A stretch of 57,745 bases of DNA. Source: Alphaproteobacteria bacterium (GTDB lineage Bacteria; Pseudomonadota; Alphaproteobacteria; UBA2966). Numbering within the stretch: the first letter of the stretch is position 1; every line of letters begins with the position of its first letter. The notes below the pieces were generated by a model that ran no database searches, was not told where the DNA came from, and saw only the letters and a list, made by a program, of their open reading frames with translations. Position numbers and translations under genes: made by a program. Positions 45,088-54,282 of the stretch are shown here, one piece after another. The stretch lies in assembly GCA_018650465.1 (NCBI GenBank), contig JABIFY010000147.1, positions 1 to 57,745 on the forward strand. The letters are read 5' to 3'.

Positions 45088-46188
45088 TCACCGGTTCGCG
45101 GTTACGACATCCAGCAAGATTCCGGATTCAGCGCCCCAGCTGATCGTTTCCCGGTCACCGTATTTGCGCATGGAATCCGATAATTTCCGGTGCTGTTCAA
45201 CAGAAACATAATGCTTTGGGGCGATTTCAAAAACGTCGGTTTCCAGGGTGCCGAGATATTCCGTGTTGACGTAGACGCCTTCGATTGAATTGGCCATATC
45301 GCCGTTTTCACCGGTATGCATGAGATCGGCGCGCACGGAGAAAGTTACCTTCTGGCCAATTGATACCTCGGGCAAATAATCCGGCTTGCGCACATAATAG
45401 AGTTTTTCCCCGGACTCAACAAAAACAATGGAGCCACTGCGCGACTTGATGACGCCATCAAACAGATTGTTGTTTCCAATGAAGTCAGCCACAAAGCGGG
45501 TGCGCGGGGCTTCGGCGATTTCGCGTGAGGTACCGATCTGTTGCACGAGGCTGTCACTCATGACGATAACCTTGTCGGCCATGGCCATGGCCTCCTGCTG
45601 AGAGTGCGTGACCATGATAAAGGTCATCTCAAGGTCACGCTGAATGCGCTTCAGTTCGATCATCATGGTCTGGCGCAAGGAATAATCCAGAGCACCCAGT
45701 GGTTCGTCCAGTAGCAACAAGGTCGGGTTACTGATCAGGGCACGAGCCAGGGCCACACGCTGTTGCTGACCACCCGAAAGATCGGCCGGGCGGCGCGTGG
45801 CAAAGTCCCCAAGGCCCACCATTTCAACCATTTCCCAGGCCTGGCGGGAGCGCTCCAGCGGCTCAATCCCCTTCATCTTGAGACTGAATTCAACGTTCTC
45901 CAAAACGTTGCGGTGCGGAAACAAAGCAAAGCTCTGAAACATCATGGCCGTATCGCGCTTGGATGGCGGCAGGTCGGTGACATCCTCACCCTGGATTTCG
46001 ATCGAACCGGAGGTGACTTCCTCCAGCCCGCCAATCATGCGCAAGGTCGTGGTTTTGCCACAGCCCGAAGGCCCCAGCATGGCCACGAACTCGCCCCGCT
46101 CAATCTCGGCGTTGAAGTCGATAACCGCGCGCACACCGCCGGGATAGGTTTTGTCGACGTTCCTCAGAACGACGTCAATTTCGGCCAT
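45088..46188 (-). CDS. potA: Spermidine/putrescine-type ABC transporter ATP-binding protein (PotA-like)
   Basis: ATPase of 366 residues. Walker A GPSGCGKTT near residue 38, signature LSGGQQQRVALARAL near 135, Walker B LLLLDEPLGALD, switch His in IMVTHSQQEA, and a C-terminal TOBE/OB regulatory domain (about 240-366). It should energise the PotB/PotC-like permeases at 42634-44443, which lack their own ATPase. It is expressed from the opposite strand as the last gene of the hyuA-hyuB-flotillin transcript, 12 bases after the flotillin gene. Confidence 0.92.
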   Translation of the reverse strand: MAEIDVVLRNVDKTYPGGVRAVIDFNAEIERGEFVAMLGPSGCGKTTTLRMIGGLEEVTSGSIEIQGEDVTDLPPSKRDTAMMFQSFALFPHRNVLENVEFSLKMKGIEPLERSRQAWEMVEMVGLGDFATRRPADLSGGQQQRVALARALISNPTLLLLDEPLGALDYSLRQTMMIELKRIQRDLEMTFIMVTHSQQEAMAMADKVIVMSDSLVQQIGTSREIAEAPRTRFVADFIGNNNLFDGVIKSRSGSIVFVESGEKLYYVRKPDYLPEVSIGQKVTFSVRADLMHTGENGDMANSIEGVYVNTEYLGTLETDVFEIAPKHYVSVEQHRKLSDSMRKYGDRETISWGAESGILLDVVTANR

Positions 46189-46200
46189 AAACCTTGCCCG

Positions 46201-49014
46201 TTAATCAGCTGCTTTGGCGGTAGCCTGCAACAATGACCAGACCGTCTCAAACGGCAGGTCATTGAAAGCACCGCCTTCGTTGGCATTTTTCAACAAGCCA
46301 AGGGCCTGGGTTTGCGCTTCGTTATTCCCGGCCTTCTTTTCCAGAACCTTCAACGCATCACTGAAGGAAACTTCGCGAGACTTCTTGGTGCCGAAGTTAT
46401 CGCGCACCAGGTCGGCTAGCTGTTCTGCCATCTCACGGAATTCACCACCCCGGCCCGGCTTGCCCCAAATGCCCCGAATGCCGTTACTGGCAAAGCGGTT
46501 CTTCAGGCCTTCCGGCAGAGACTGGGCGACACCTTCAAGGACTTCACCAATTGAGAAACCTGAAGTGAACATATTCCGGATGTTATCGACAGTGTCATCA
46601 CCGCCGCCATACATGCGGATCTGGGCCTGACTAAGGGCGTTGCCCATGGCTTTGGCTTGATCTATATGCACATCACGTTCAGCTTCGATTTGCAGTTTGG
46701 AAAGTTCAAGGAAGGCCGCAGCGTCGTTATATTTCTTGAGGGCTTCGGCCTTGGCTTCCATACCACTGGCTTCGGCTTCCAACATACGCTGGGTGTTGTT
46801 GACCCGTAATTCCTCGACCTCAGCCTCGGCGCGGCCGCGTGCGGCAGCCTCTTGAGTGATACCTTCCGCAGAGATGACCTGGGCTTCACTGGTAGCTTTG
46901 GCCCGGATCAGGGTGGCATCGGATTCCTCTGAAGCTGACTTCTTGCGGGCCGAGGCCTGACTGACCATATGCATGGAAGACACCGCAGCATCGGCTTCTT
47001 CGGAAATTTTCTTTGTTTCCGCAGATTGTTCCGCCGCAATGCGTTCCACTTCTTTGGTACGCGTTGCATCAGCGACAATCCTGACAGATTCGACACCATG
47101 CTCTGCTTTGGCTTTTTCAGCTGTTGTCTTCAGACGCTTGACTTCAGCATCTTCCAGCTCGCGGGTTTTGTTGACGAGCACGATTTCACGATCACGCTCT
47201 TCTTCCTCACGGGCCAGGAAGCGCAGGATATCTGCCTTCTCGCGTTCCTGTTCCTTGGCGATGATCTTGATTTCATCTTCCTTGGTTGCCAGCTCCTGGG
47301 CTGTGCGTGAAACGCGGGCTGCAGCGTAATATTCGCCCTCCTTGTTGACCAAGGCGATTTCGCGATCCTTTTCCTCGGCTTCGCGGGCCGTTTGGCGACG
47401 AATTTCCGCTCGCTCCAGCTGCTCCGCCTTGGCAACAAGCGCAATATCGCGATCCCGCTCTTCAGCTTCACGGGCCAGAGACCGGCGAATTTCAGCCGCT
47501 TCGCGAGCCTTGCTCTCGTCGATCACGGTCGCATCACGCTGGATACGTGCCTGTTCGATGGTCAGTTCCGTGGCGATTTCGTCCTGTTCAACTTCCAGGC
47601 GACGGCTCAGAATGATGCGCTGCTTTTCACTGAGAACACGGGCTTTTTCTTCCGCGATCTGCTTTTCCTGTTCAGCCATCGCAAGGGCTTCGTCCTTGTC
47701 GATATTCAGAACATTCAGCTTGGTTTCCAGGGCGCGTTTGCGCATGGTCAGCGATGTTGCTTCTGTCACCTTGTGGCGGGCATCACGGGCGGCTTCTTCT
47801 GCCTTCATGACTTCGGTTGTCTGGGCAATATCAGCTTCCTGACGCTCGCGCTCCTTACCCGACAATTGAATGGCGCGATCTTTTTCCGCCGCTTCACGGG
47901 CCAATGATCGATCGATCTCGGCCAGTTCATTTTGTTTGGCCTTTTCGACCAGGGCGATTTGGCGGTCGCGCTCGGCTTCTTCCAGGGCAAGGTTACGCTC
48001 GATATTGGAAAGCTCTTCTTCCTTGGCCTTCTTGATCAGTGCGATTTCCTTGTTGCGACGCTCTTTTTCCAGCGTCAGAGTACGGTCAATTTCCGACAGT
48101 TCGCGCTTTTTGGCTTCTTCTGTAATGGCCACTTCACGATCTGTGCGCTGGCGTTCCAGTTCAACCTCGTTGGCGATTTCGCGTTCTTCCACGGACTTGC
48201 GCTGATCCAACATATAAATCTGTTTCTGACCCAGTTGCAGTGCCTGTTCGTTGGAGACGTCTTTGTCTTGACTGGCGTTGGCAAATGCTTCTTTACGCTC
48301 GATTTCCAGCAAATCAAGTTGCGTATCCAGATCCTTTTGGCGGATGGCAACGGTGGTGCGTTTTTCAGTTTCGTGCACCTTGCGTTTGGCGGCAGAGGTA
48401 ATCTCGGTAATGATCTTCAGACCTTCAGCATCGAAGATGTTGTTGGAATTGAAGTATTCCTTGCCGGCCTGTTCCAGGGTCACGATGGTGACTTCTTCCA
48501 GCAATAAACCGTTGACCTGAAAACTTGCAATGACGTTTTCTTTGACCGCTGTGGCAAATTCTTCACGATTTTCGTGCAATTCGCTCAGGGTCTTGGTCGC
48601 TGCATAGCTGCGCAGGGCACTGACCACTTTGGCTTCCAGCAAGTTGCGAACTTTTTCAGCATCGAACGTTTTGTCACCCAAACTGCGACTGGCAGTGAGC
48701 AAATCATCTTCTGTCCGCCCCACATGGGCGTACAGTTCTGTGACGATATCGATGCGGATTTTGTCGGCGGTCAAAACGGCTTGTTCTCGAGACCGGCTGA
48801 CGATCAGTTTGATGGTCTCCAGTGATATCCACGAAACTTCGTGAAAAACCGGCAGAACAACTGCACCGCGACCCAAGCATACCTTGGTGCCACCAAAACC
48901 GGTGCGAATGAAGCCCATGTTGGCTGGCGCTCTTTTGTACACCCAAATCGAGATGACATAAAGAATGGCCAGAACAACGATTGCCGTGAAGAAAATTCCA
49001 ATCCAAAGTTCCAT
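46201..49014 (-). CDS. Giant flotillin (SPFH/band 7) with expanded coiled-coil repeats
   Basis: Protein of 937 residues against about 500-700 for usual flotillins. One N-terminal membrane helix (LWIGIFFTAIVVLAILYVIS), an SPFH domain (about 30-220, GFGGTKVCLGRGAVVLPVFH), a long heptad-rich coiled coil, and a flotillin-type end (DQAKAMGNALSQAQIRMYGGG, VAQSLPEGLKNRF). Within about 289-625, blocks of 29 residues recur, built on DR.IALV.KA....LAEI.R.LARE. Flotillins scaffold membrane microdomains and recruit protein complexes. Here the gene is embedded in the hyuA-hyuB operon before the PotA-like ATPase, suggesting a scaffold for the transporter or the enzymes. Confidence 0.9.
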   Translation of the reverse strand: MELWIGIFFTAIVVLAILYVISIWVYKRAPANMGFIRTGFGGTKVCLGRGAVVLPVFHEVSWISLETIKLIVSRSREQAVLTADKIRIDIVTELYAHVGRTEDDLLTASRSLGDKTFDAEKVRNLLEAKVVSALRSYAATKTLSELHENREEFATAVKENVIASFQVNGLLLEEVTIVTLEQAGKEYFNSNNIFDAEGLKIITEITSAAKRKVHETEKRTTVAIRQKDLDTQLDLLEIERKEAFANASQDKDVSNEQALQLGQKQIYMLDQRKSVEEREIANEVELERQRTDREVAITEEAKKRELSEIDRTLTLEKERRNKEIALIKKAKEEELSNIERNLALEEAERDRQIALVEKAKQNELAEIDRSLAREAAEKDRAIQLSGKERERQEADIAQTTEVMKAEEAARDARHKVTEATSLTMRKRALETKLNVLNIDKDEALAMAEQEKQIAEEKARVLSEKQRIILSRRLEVEQDEIATELTIEQARIQRDATVIDESKAREAAEIRRSLAREAEERDRDIALVAKAEQLERAEIRRQTAREAEEKDREIALVNKEGEYYAAARVSRTAQELATKEDEIKIIAKEQEREKADILRFLAREEEERDREIVLVNKTRELEDAEVKRLKTTAEKAKAEHGVESVRIVADATRTKEVERIAAEQSAETKKISEEADAAVSSMHMVSQASARKKSASEESDATLIRAKATSEAQVISAEGITQEAAARGRAEAEVEELRVNNTQRMLEAEASGMEAKAEALKKYNDAAAFLELSKLQIEAERDVHIDQAKAMGNALSQAQIRMYGGGDDTVDNIRNMFTSGFSIGEVLEGVAQSLPEGLKNRFASNGIRGIWGKPGRGGEFREMAEQLADLVRDNFGTKKSREVSFSDALKVLEKKAGNNEAQTQALGLLKNANEGGAFNDLPFETVWSLLQATAKAAD
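47130..48150 (-). repeat. 29-residue coiled-coil repeats in the flotillin
   Basis: Tandem and dispersed 87-base units encode blocks such as NKEIALIKKAKEEELSNIER and DRQIALVEKAKQNELAEIDR, each continuing for nine residues like SLAREAAEK. At least seven blocks can be recognised, some separated by diverged sequence. The pattern implies growth of the coiled coil by unequal exchange. Confidence 0.8.
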
Positions 49015-49089
49015 AATCGTCCCTACACTTGTCTTTTAAATTTGAGTTTCCGAAACATGTTCATCAAAACGTCGTCAAAAAAGCTTTAC

Positions 49090-51351
49090 TCATGATACAC
49101 CTGATCGTCCTTCGCCGAAATCAAACAATTCCAGCGATTTTCGACTGAGTTTTGTGGCTTCGCGCAAGTCTGTTGTAGCCCGTAAATCCAGCTCATAATG
49201 TCGACCAGTGAGGATGACACCATAGGCGACACGGGCCTTCTCCTGGGTCATCAATTTGCGGGCGACGTCGTTTCTGACACGTCTGGGATCACGTTCAAGC
49301 GGATCGCCCCAACCACCACCACCGGCAGTTATGAAGACAATACGATCTCCGGCCTCGACGCGCACATTATCAATCTTTGACGGCAAGGGTTCAGGTTCCG
49401 CAGTGCCGCGAATAATCCATTTTTCTGAACAGGCCCCAGGCTGGCCACCCAGAATACCCCAAGGCTGTGATTCCTGGCGATCGTCGTGGATGGAGACGTC
49501 ACCGGGTTCCAGCAAGCGATAGACTTTTTCGATACCGTTGCCGCCGCGATGTTTACCGGCCCCGCCCGTGTCCGCCACACTTCCGTAGCGTTCAATCACC
49601 ATGGGGAAAAAGTTTTCCAGATATTCGGTCGGGATATTTTCAAACAGTGGCCACCAGGAATGACCATCCATGCCATCGCCCACGGGCCGCCCCGGAATAC
49701 CGCCATAAAGAATTTCCATCAGCTGGAACGGTCGTTTGTGACTGTCCACGCCGGAAAACAGGAAATGCGGGCTGGAGCCATAACCGGCGGCCGTTGCCAT
49801 CTCTGGTGCATGTTTGCTCAGCGCCCCACCCATGACATCAAACTGACGCGACAGGGCGTGGGTGCGGCAACCAAGTGGTGCCGGGAATTCAGGATTAACC
49901 AGCGAACCCTTTGGCAGGTTCACATGGATCAAATCGTAAAAGCCGTCATTGAACAAAATTTGTGGATCAAAAACCATGATCATGTAAACGCCGATGAACA
50001 TCTTGAACATGCCATCATGCAGATAGAAATTGATCGGGCCTGGTGCCTGTGCCGATGTACCGGTCCAGTCGAAATAGGCGTGATCGCCTTCCCGCCAGAC
50101 CGTTAGTTTCATCTTGAACGGTCCGTTACCCAGACCATCGTCATCCACATAATCTTCAAAAGACTGCGGCTCTATCGGCAGGTTTTGCACGATCAATTTG
50201 CGCATGGCCCGGTTGGTACGCTCCAGCAAGGCTTCGCAAGCCTGGGTATAGGTACCGGTGCCAAAGCGTTCACAGATTTCCACCACCCGACGTTCCCCGG
50301 CGCGACACCCGGCCACAATGGCCATCAGGTCGCTGTAGTTCATTTCCGGCGTGCGGGTATTGTTCATCAAGATATCAAGGGCGGCTTTATTCAACACACC
50401 TTCGGCATAAATCTTGACCGGCGGAATACGCATGCCTTCGCCAAAGATCGAGGTCGCCGCCGTCGGCATGCTGCCGGGTACGGGGCCACCCACGTCCATC
50501 ATATGACCAAACATGGAAGAAAAGCCGACAAGGTCGCGTCCGACGAAAATCGGGATCAGCACCATCCAGTCATTGATGTGGCTGATGGCGCCGCCGCATT
50601 TATAAGGATCGCTTTGCAGAATAACGTCGCCCGGCTTGAGGTCGAAATCCTGCTGTTTGAGCATTTCAGATATATAAGAGCCGAACTGGCCCACAATCAT
50701 GCGGCCTTCGGCGTCCGTGATCATGGGAAATTCGTCATGCTGTTCACGAATGACCGGCGACATGGCCGAACGGAACAATATGGCATCCATTTCATGCCGG
50801 GCATTGCGCAGGGCATTTTCAATCAAGTCCAGCGTGACAATGTCGATAGGCCCAACGACGGCGTCAGATTTGGCACCTGTTCGGGCAGCAGGTGCCAACG
50901 GTGCCTGGTCGCCCTGTCCTGAATCAACAGGTGCGCGCCCGGTAAACTGATCGGCGCAGCGCAAAGCGGCTTCTTCGGCAGCCTTTTCAAAGGCGAGCGC
51001 TGAATTCCCTTCCAGGGTAGCCGAACCCTGATCCGCTTTGGATTTCCCCGCGACATCAATTTTGATGCGCACAATGGCCTTGCCGTTTTCAGCTTTGGTC
51101 TCAAGAATGTCATAAGACCAATCAAAGTCGAAGCGGCGATTCAGGGCGATAATCGCATTGGTGCCCAGCTTCAATGCCCTTGGCACAAGGTCAACCGGCC
51201 CGGCTGTCGCGTTGCTTGCGGGCCGCGCACTGGGACTGAGCAAACTGGCATCATCCATCTGGCGACTGAACAACTGGTCAAACTGGTTCTTGTTGGCCGA
51301 CAGCAGATCGTCCAGGGAAATGGGGGTGCGCGTACGGGTATCGTCAGACAT
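49090..51351 (-). CDS. hyuB: Hydantoinase B/oxoprolinase family protein (HyuB), copy 2, with N-terminal tag and extra module
   Basis: Protein of 753 residues against about 520-600 normally. Residues 10-32 form a helix-like tag (ISLDDLLSANKNQFDQLFSR), 33-54 a linker, about 55-137 an extra compact domain, 138-166 a Pro/Ala linker; the HyuB core starts at about 167 (GPIDIVTLDLIENALRNARH) with NDP-like DPYKCGGAISHINDW and C-terminal FITAGGGGWGDPLERDP. It partners the HyuA encoded just upstream (TGATG overlap). Substrate unknown: hydantoin, N-methylhydantoin, oxoproline and carboxylase-type reactions are all used in this superfamily. The additions are not part of the known fold. Confidence 0.9.
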   Translation of the reverse strand: MSDDTRTRTPISLDDLLSANKNQFDQLFSRQMDDASLLSPSARPASNATAGPVDLVPRALKLGTNAIIALNRRFDFDWSYDILETKAENGKAIVRIKIDVAGKSKADQGSATLEGNSALAFEKAAEEAALRCADQFTGRAPVDSGQGDQAPLAPAARTGAKSDAVVGPIDIVTLDLIENALRNARHEMDAILFRSAMSPVIREQHDEFPMITDAEGRMIVGQFGSYISEMLKQQDFDLKPGDVILQSDPYKCGGAISHINDWMVLIPIFVGRDLVGFSSMFGHMMDVGGPVPGSMPTAATSIFGEGMRIPPVKIYAEGVLNKAALDILMNNTRTPEMNYSDLMAIVAGCRAGERRVVEICERFGTGTYTQACEALLERTNRAMRKLIVQNLPIEPQSFEDYVDDDGLGNGPFKMKLTVWREGDHAYFDWTGTSAQAPGPINFYLHDGMFKMFIGVYMIMVFDPQILFNDGFYDLIHVNLPKGSLVNPEFPAPLGCRTHALSRQFDVMGGALSKHAPEMATAAGYGSSPHFLFSGVDSHKRPFQLMEILYGGIPGRPVGDGMDGHSWWPLFENIPTEYLENFFPMVIERYGSVADTGGAGKHRGGNGIEKVYRLLEPGDVSIHDDRQESQPWGILGGQPGACSEKWIIRGTAEPEPLPSKIDNVRVEAGDRIVFITAGGGGWGDPLERDPRRVRNDVARKLMTQEKARVAYGVILTGRHYELDLRATTDLREATKLSRKSLELFDFGEGRSGVS

Positions 51352-53450
51352 CAGTGCCGCCCTCCCGCAGATTGCTTCACATTCGATTGTCCAACCAGGG
51401 CCTGGCCTTCCGGGTGGATCAGGATATTCAGATAATCATCCACATCGCCCACATGGCCGGGGTGGATGACACAGGTCGAATCTTTTTGCACCACAATGGC
51501 TGGTCCCGGAATGTGGTTACCGGCTTGCAGCTTGTTACGATCATAAACCCCGGCGCTAACAAAGCTGCCATTAAAATAGACCTGATCCTGACGGAGCAAG
51601 GCGGCGGATGCATCGGGACCGGATTTTTCGAATTTCGGGAAGGCGACCTTGTCGACTTCGCCGGTGCCGATGGCCCGCAAGTTCACAATTTCTACCGGCT
51701 GCTCCAGCTTGAAGCCATATTGGCGTTCATGGGCGACGCCAAAGCTGGCGACCAGTGAGGCCAGACCGTTATTACGCAAATGCTCAGGATCAACATCCAT
51801 GGTGAATTCATAGCCCTGGCGGAAATAACGCACATCCGCCTGATAGCGCACGTCACGCGCCCGTTCGCTCAAGCCTTCTTCTTTCAGCCATGCCTGGGCT
51901 TCTGCGCCCAGGGTCGTCAAAATATCAACCACTTGATCCACTTCAATATCATCCACTGTGCGCGCAAACGTGCGGGCAAATTCGTTTTTGATATCGGAAT
52001 ATAAAAAGCCCAGGGCCGACAAAACACCCGGTGTGGGTGGAACAATCACCGGGAAACAGCCTGCCAGAATGGCCATGGCGTTGCCATGCAAAGGCCCCGC
52101 CCCACCAAAAGCCACGAGGGCAAAATTGCGCGGATCAAGACCTTTTTGCACTGAGACAAGTCGCAAGGCACCAAACATATTTTCGTTGACGATATTCAGA
52201 ATGCCTTCAGCCGTCTGATGCAGATCCAGACCCAGGTCCTGACCCAGTTTGCCAACCGCATCTTTCGCGGCTTGCACATTCAATGACATGTCGCCGCCCA
52301 GCAAACTCGGCGGCAAGCGGCCCAGCACAACATTGGCATCCGTTACCGTTGGTAATTCGCCACCATGCCCATAACAGGCAGGCCCAGGTCGGGCACCGGC
52401 GCTATCCGGCCCCACACGTAAAGCGCCCGTCATGGGCACATGGGCGATAGAACCGCCGCCTGCACCCACGGAATGCACTTCAACAGATGGCACCTTAACA
52501 GGGTAATAGCCCAGCTGGGTCTGGCGCGACTGGGTTGGCGCACCGTCCTGGATCAGGGAAACATCGGTGGACGTCCCGCCCATATCAAAGCCCAGGGCAT
52601 TCGGGTAGCCTGCCAATGTGGCAAGGTAAGCCGCGCCTGAAACACCGCCAGCGGGACCAGACAACATGGTATGCACAGGCGATTCTGACGCCTTGGCCAC
52701 ACTCATCAAGCCACCATCGGAGCGCACAATATTAACCTTGGGGCTAAACTGGATACTGCGTAATTTTTCTTCAAAGCCTTTAAGATAGCGCCCCATACTG
52801 GGTCGCACATAGGCGTTCATGACCGTGACCAAAGTCCGTTCATATTCGCGGAATTCCGGCAGTAATTCCGATGACAAAGAGACCGGAATATCGCCGCCCA
52901 TATCCTGGATCATTGCTTTCAAGCGCTGCTCATGGGTCGGATCGGCATAGGAATGCATCAGGGAAATGGTAATTGATTCAACCCCGGCATCCAGCAATTC
53001 ACGAATGCTTTCGCGGGCCAGGGTTTCTTCCATGGGCGTAATGACGTCGCCGCGGGCCGAAATACGTTCAACAATGCCGCGGGTGAATTCCAGATCAGCC
53101 AAAGGATCGGGCTTTATCATGATCATCCAGCCCGCCAGGGGGCCAGGGGTCTGGGACCGGGCCAGGTGCAAAACCTGTTCAAAGCCTTCGCTCACCAGCA
53201 GGCCGACTTTGGCGCCTTTTTCTTCCAGCACAATATTTGTCGAAACGGTGGTGCCGTGCAGCAGGGCAGTAATGGCGGAAGGCGATACACCGGTCTCGCG
53301 CATCAGCTCTTCAATACCATTATGAATGCCAACCGATTGGTCAGCCGGAGTCGAGGGTGTTTTCAACAGATGCATGGCACCTGTTTCACCGTCGAACAGC
53401 AGGAGATCCGTAAAAGTTCCCCCGACATCAATGCCAAGACGACTTGACAT
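51351..53450 (-). CDS. hyuA: Hydantoinase A/oxoprolinase family protein (HyuA), copy 2
   Basis: Protein of 699 residues, the normal length, starting directly at the ATPase core: LGIDVGGTFTDLLLFDGE, then LLHGTTVSTNIVLEEKGAKV, LGFDMGGTSTDVSLIQDG and VGAGGGSIAHV. It provides the ATP-using half of the HyuAB enzyme. The ATG at 53450 follows GGGAGG; the frame continues upstream to 53507 without a site. Unlike HyuA copy 1 it has no tag; in this pair the tag is on HyuB. First gene of the operon hyuA-hyuB-flotillin-potA. Confidence 0.92.
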   Translation of the reverse strand: MSSRLGIDVGGTFTDLLLFDGETGAMHLLKTPSTPADQSVGIHNGIEELMRETGVSPSAITALLHGTTVSTNIVLEEKGAKVGLLVSEGFEQVLHLARSQTPGPLAGWMIMIKPDPLADLEFTRGIVERISARGDVITPMEETLARESIRELLDAGVESITISLMHSYADPTHEQRLKAMIQDMGGDIPVSLSSELLPEFREYERTLVTVMNAYVRPSMGRYLKGFEEKLRSIQFSPKVNIVRSDGGLMSVAKASESPVHTMLSGPAGGVSGAAYLATLAGYPNALGFDMGGTSTDVSLIQDGAPTQSRQTQLGYYPVKVPSVEVHSVGAGGGSIAHVPMTGALRVGPDSAGARPGPACYGHGGELPTVTDANVVLGRLPPSLLGGDMSLNVQAAKDAVGKLGQDLGLDLHQTAEGILNIVNENMFGALRLVSVQKGLDPRNFALVAFGGAGPLHGNAMAILAGCFPVIVPPTPGVLSALGFLYSDIKNEFARTFARTVDDIEVDQVVDILTTLGAEAQAWLKEEGLSERARDVRYQADVRYFRQGYEFTMDVDPEHLRNNGLASLVASFGVAHERQYGFKLEQPVEIVNLRAIGTGEVDKVAFPKFEKSGPDASAALLRQDQVYFNGSFVSAGVYDRNKLQAGNHIPGPAIVVQKDSTCVIHPGHVGDVDDYLNILIHPEGQALVGQSNVKQSAGGRH

Positions 53451-53506
53451 TGCACCTCCCTTTTTCGCAGCCTTCGAACCTTTTGAGCCGAATACCCCTG
53501 ACCTCA

Positions 53507-53520
53507 AAATGTATACAACA
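53507..53520. promoter_or_regulatory. GTATAC palindrome site 5 upstream of hyuA copy 2
   Basis: AAATGTATACAACA (GTTGTATACAT on the minus strand), core 53511-53516, about 60 bases upstream of the hyuA start at 53450. It lies in the 305-base gap 53451-53755, which otherwise holds only the plus-strand promoter-like sequence and the palindrome listed next. Confidence 0.5.
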
Positions 53521-53662
53521 CTTTTGGTCTTCGATATTCAGCACATACCCTGGTTACTTGATTTATTGGCTGGTGATTGTGAATTGGGCACCTGTATGAT
53601 TCTCTAACCAGCGTCCCGGGTCAACGCCCGAATAGACTTTGTATGCAAAATATCGTCTTCAG

Positions 53663-53724
53663 TTTGACAGAATAACAATTATCTGTACCATTCAGGCATC
53701 TTGACGTGCCCGAAATTTTCGGGC
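53663..53724 (+). promoter_or_regulatory. Promoter-like sequence and GCCCGAAA palindrome upstream of the 174-residue membrane protein
   Basis: TTGACA at 53663-53668 is followed after 16 bases by TACCAT (53685-53690). Just downstream, GCCCGAAA-T-TTTCGGGC (53708-53724) is a perfect 8-bp inverted repeat. It could be an operator at the transcription start region or a 5' leader hairpin. The gene start is at 53756. Confidence 0.4.
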
Positions 53725-53755
53725 GAATGCATATAAAGAACGGAAACAGATAACG

Positions 53756-54280
53756 ATGTCGAATGAAATTGCAGATCGCCGTCGGCCCCGCTTCTGGATT
53801 GGCCTGCTTGCTTTTATTATTTTGCTGATATTCCTGTATTTTTATACACCGTTCGAGACCCTGGTGAAGGGCAGCATTCCCAAGATTCACTTTAGTAATG
53901 TGATATTCTGGTTTGCCTCGGTGGTAGGCATCATTGCCTACGCCGTGTCGCATTGGCAGTCGTTCCGCAATAATTTGTCCAAACATGTAACGTCGCTGGA
54001 TGTGCCGGTTCTGGTGTTTGATACGCTTCAGGTATCAATTCTGATCGCCGTGATCTTTTGTGCCGGAGCCACATTGCAGGCCGTCGCCATGCTGTCGGAA
54101 CATCTTATGAGCGCTGCCCCGATCATTGGATCGGGCCTGGGTGAAAATCTGCTGGCGATTGTGCTGCTGGTCGTGATGGCAGTGCTGTTTTATTTGCTGC
54201 ACCACGTGGTTCGCGCCTTCCGTGACGGCTGGCAAACCCGCAGGCCACCTCGCTTTACCACGTCATCCTCTGACGGCTGA
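53756..54280 (+). CDS. Small four-helix membrane protein, paralogue of the protein at 39034-39513
   Basis: Protein of 174 residues, function unknown. A basic N-terminus (ADRRRPRFW) leads into four hydrophobic helices. It shares LIFLYFYTPFETL, FSNVIFWFASVVGII, HWQSFR, ATLQAVAMLSEHL and LFYLLHHVVRAF-type segments with the protein at 39034, across the full length, so the two are paralogues. Both stand beside hydantoinase genes and both have their own promoter region. It is convergent with the CobW gene, only two bases between stops. Confidence 0.75.
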   Translation: MSNEIADRRRPRFWIGLLAFIILLIFLYFYTPFETLVKGSIPKIHFSNVIFWFASVVGIIAYAVSHWQSFRNNLSKHVTSLDVPVLVFDTLQVSILIAVIFCAGATLQAVAMLSEHLMSAAPIIGSGLGENLLAIVLLVVMAVLFYLLHHVVRAFRDGWQTRRPPRFTTSSSDG

Positions 54281-54282
54281 CT

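Noticed and set aside
47130-48150. DNA-level tandem repeat array independent of coding
   Set aside because: The 87-base period equals 29 codons in one long frame with a coherent coiled-coil protein pattern, so the repeat is protein-level.
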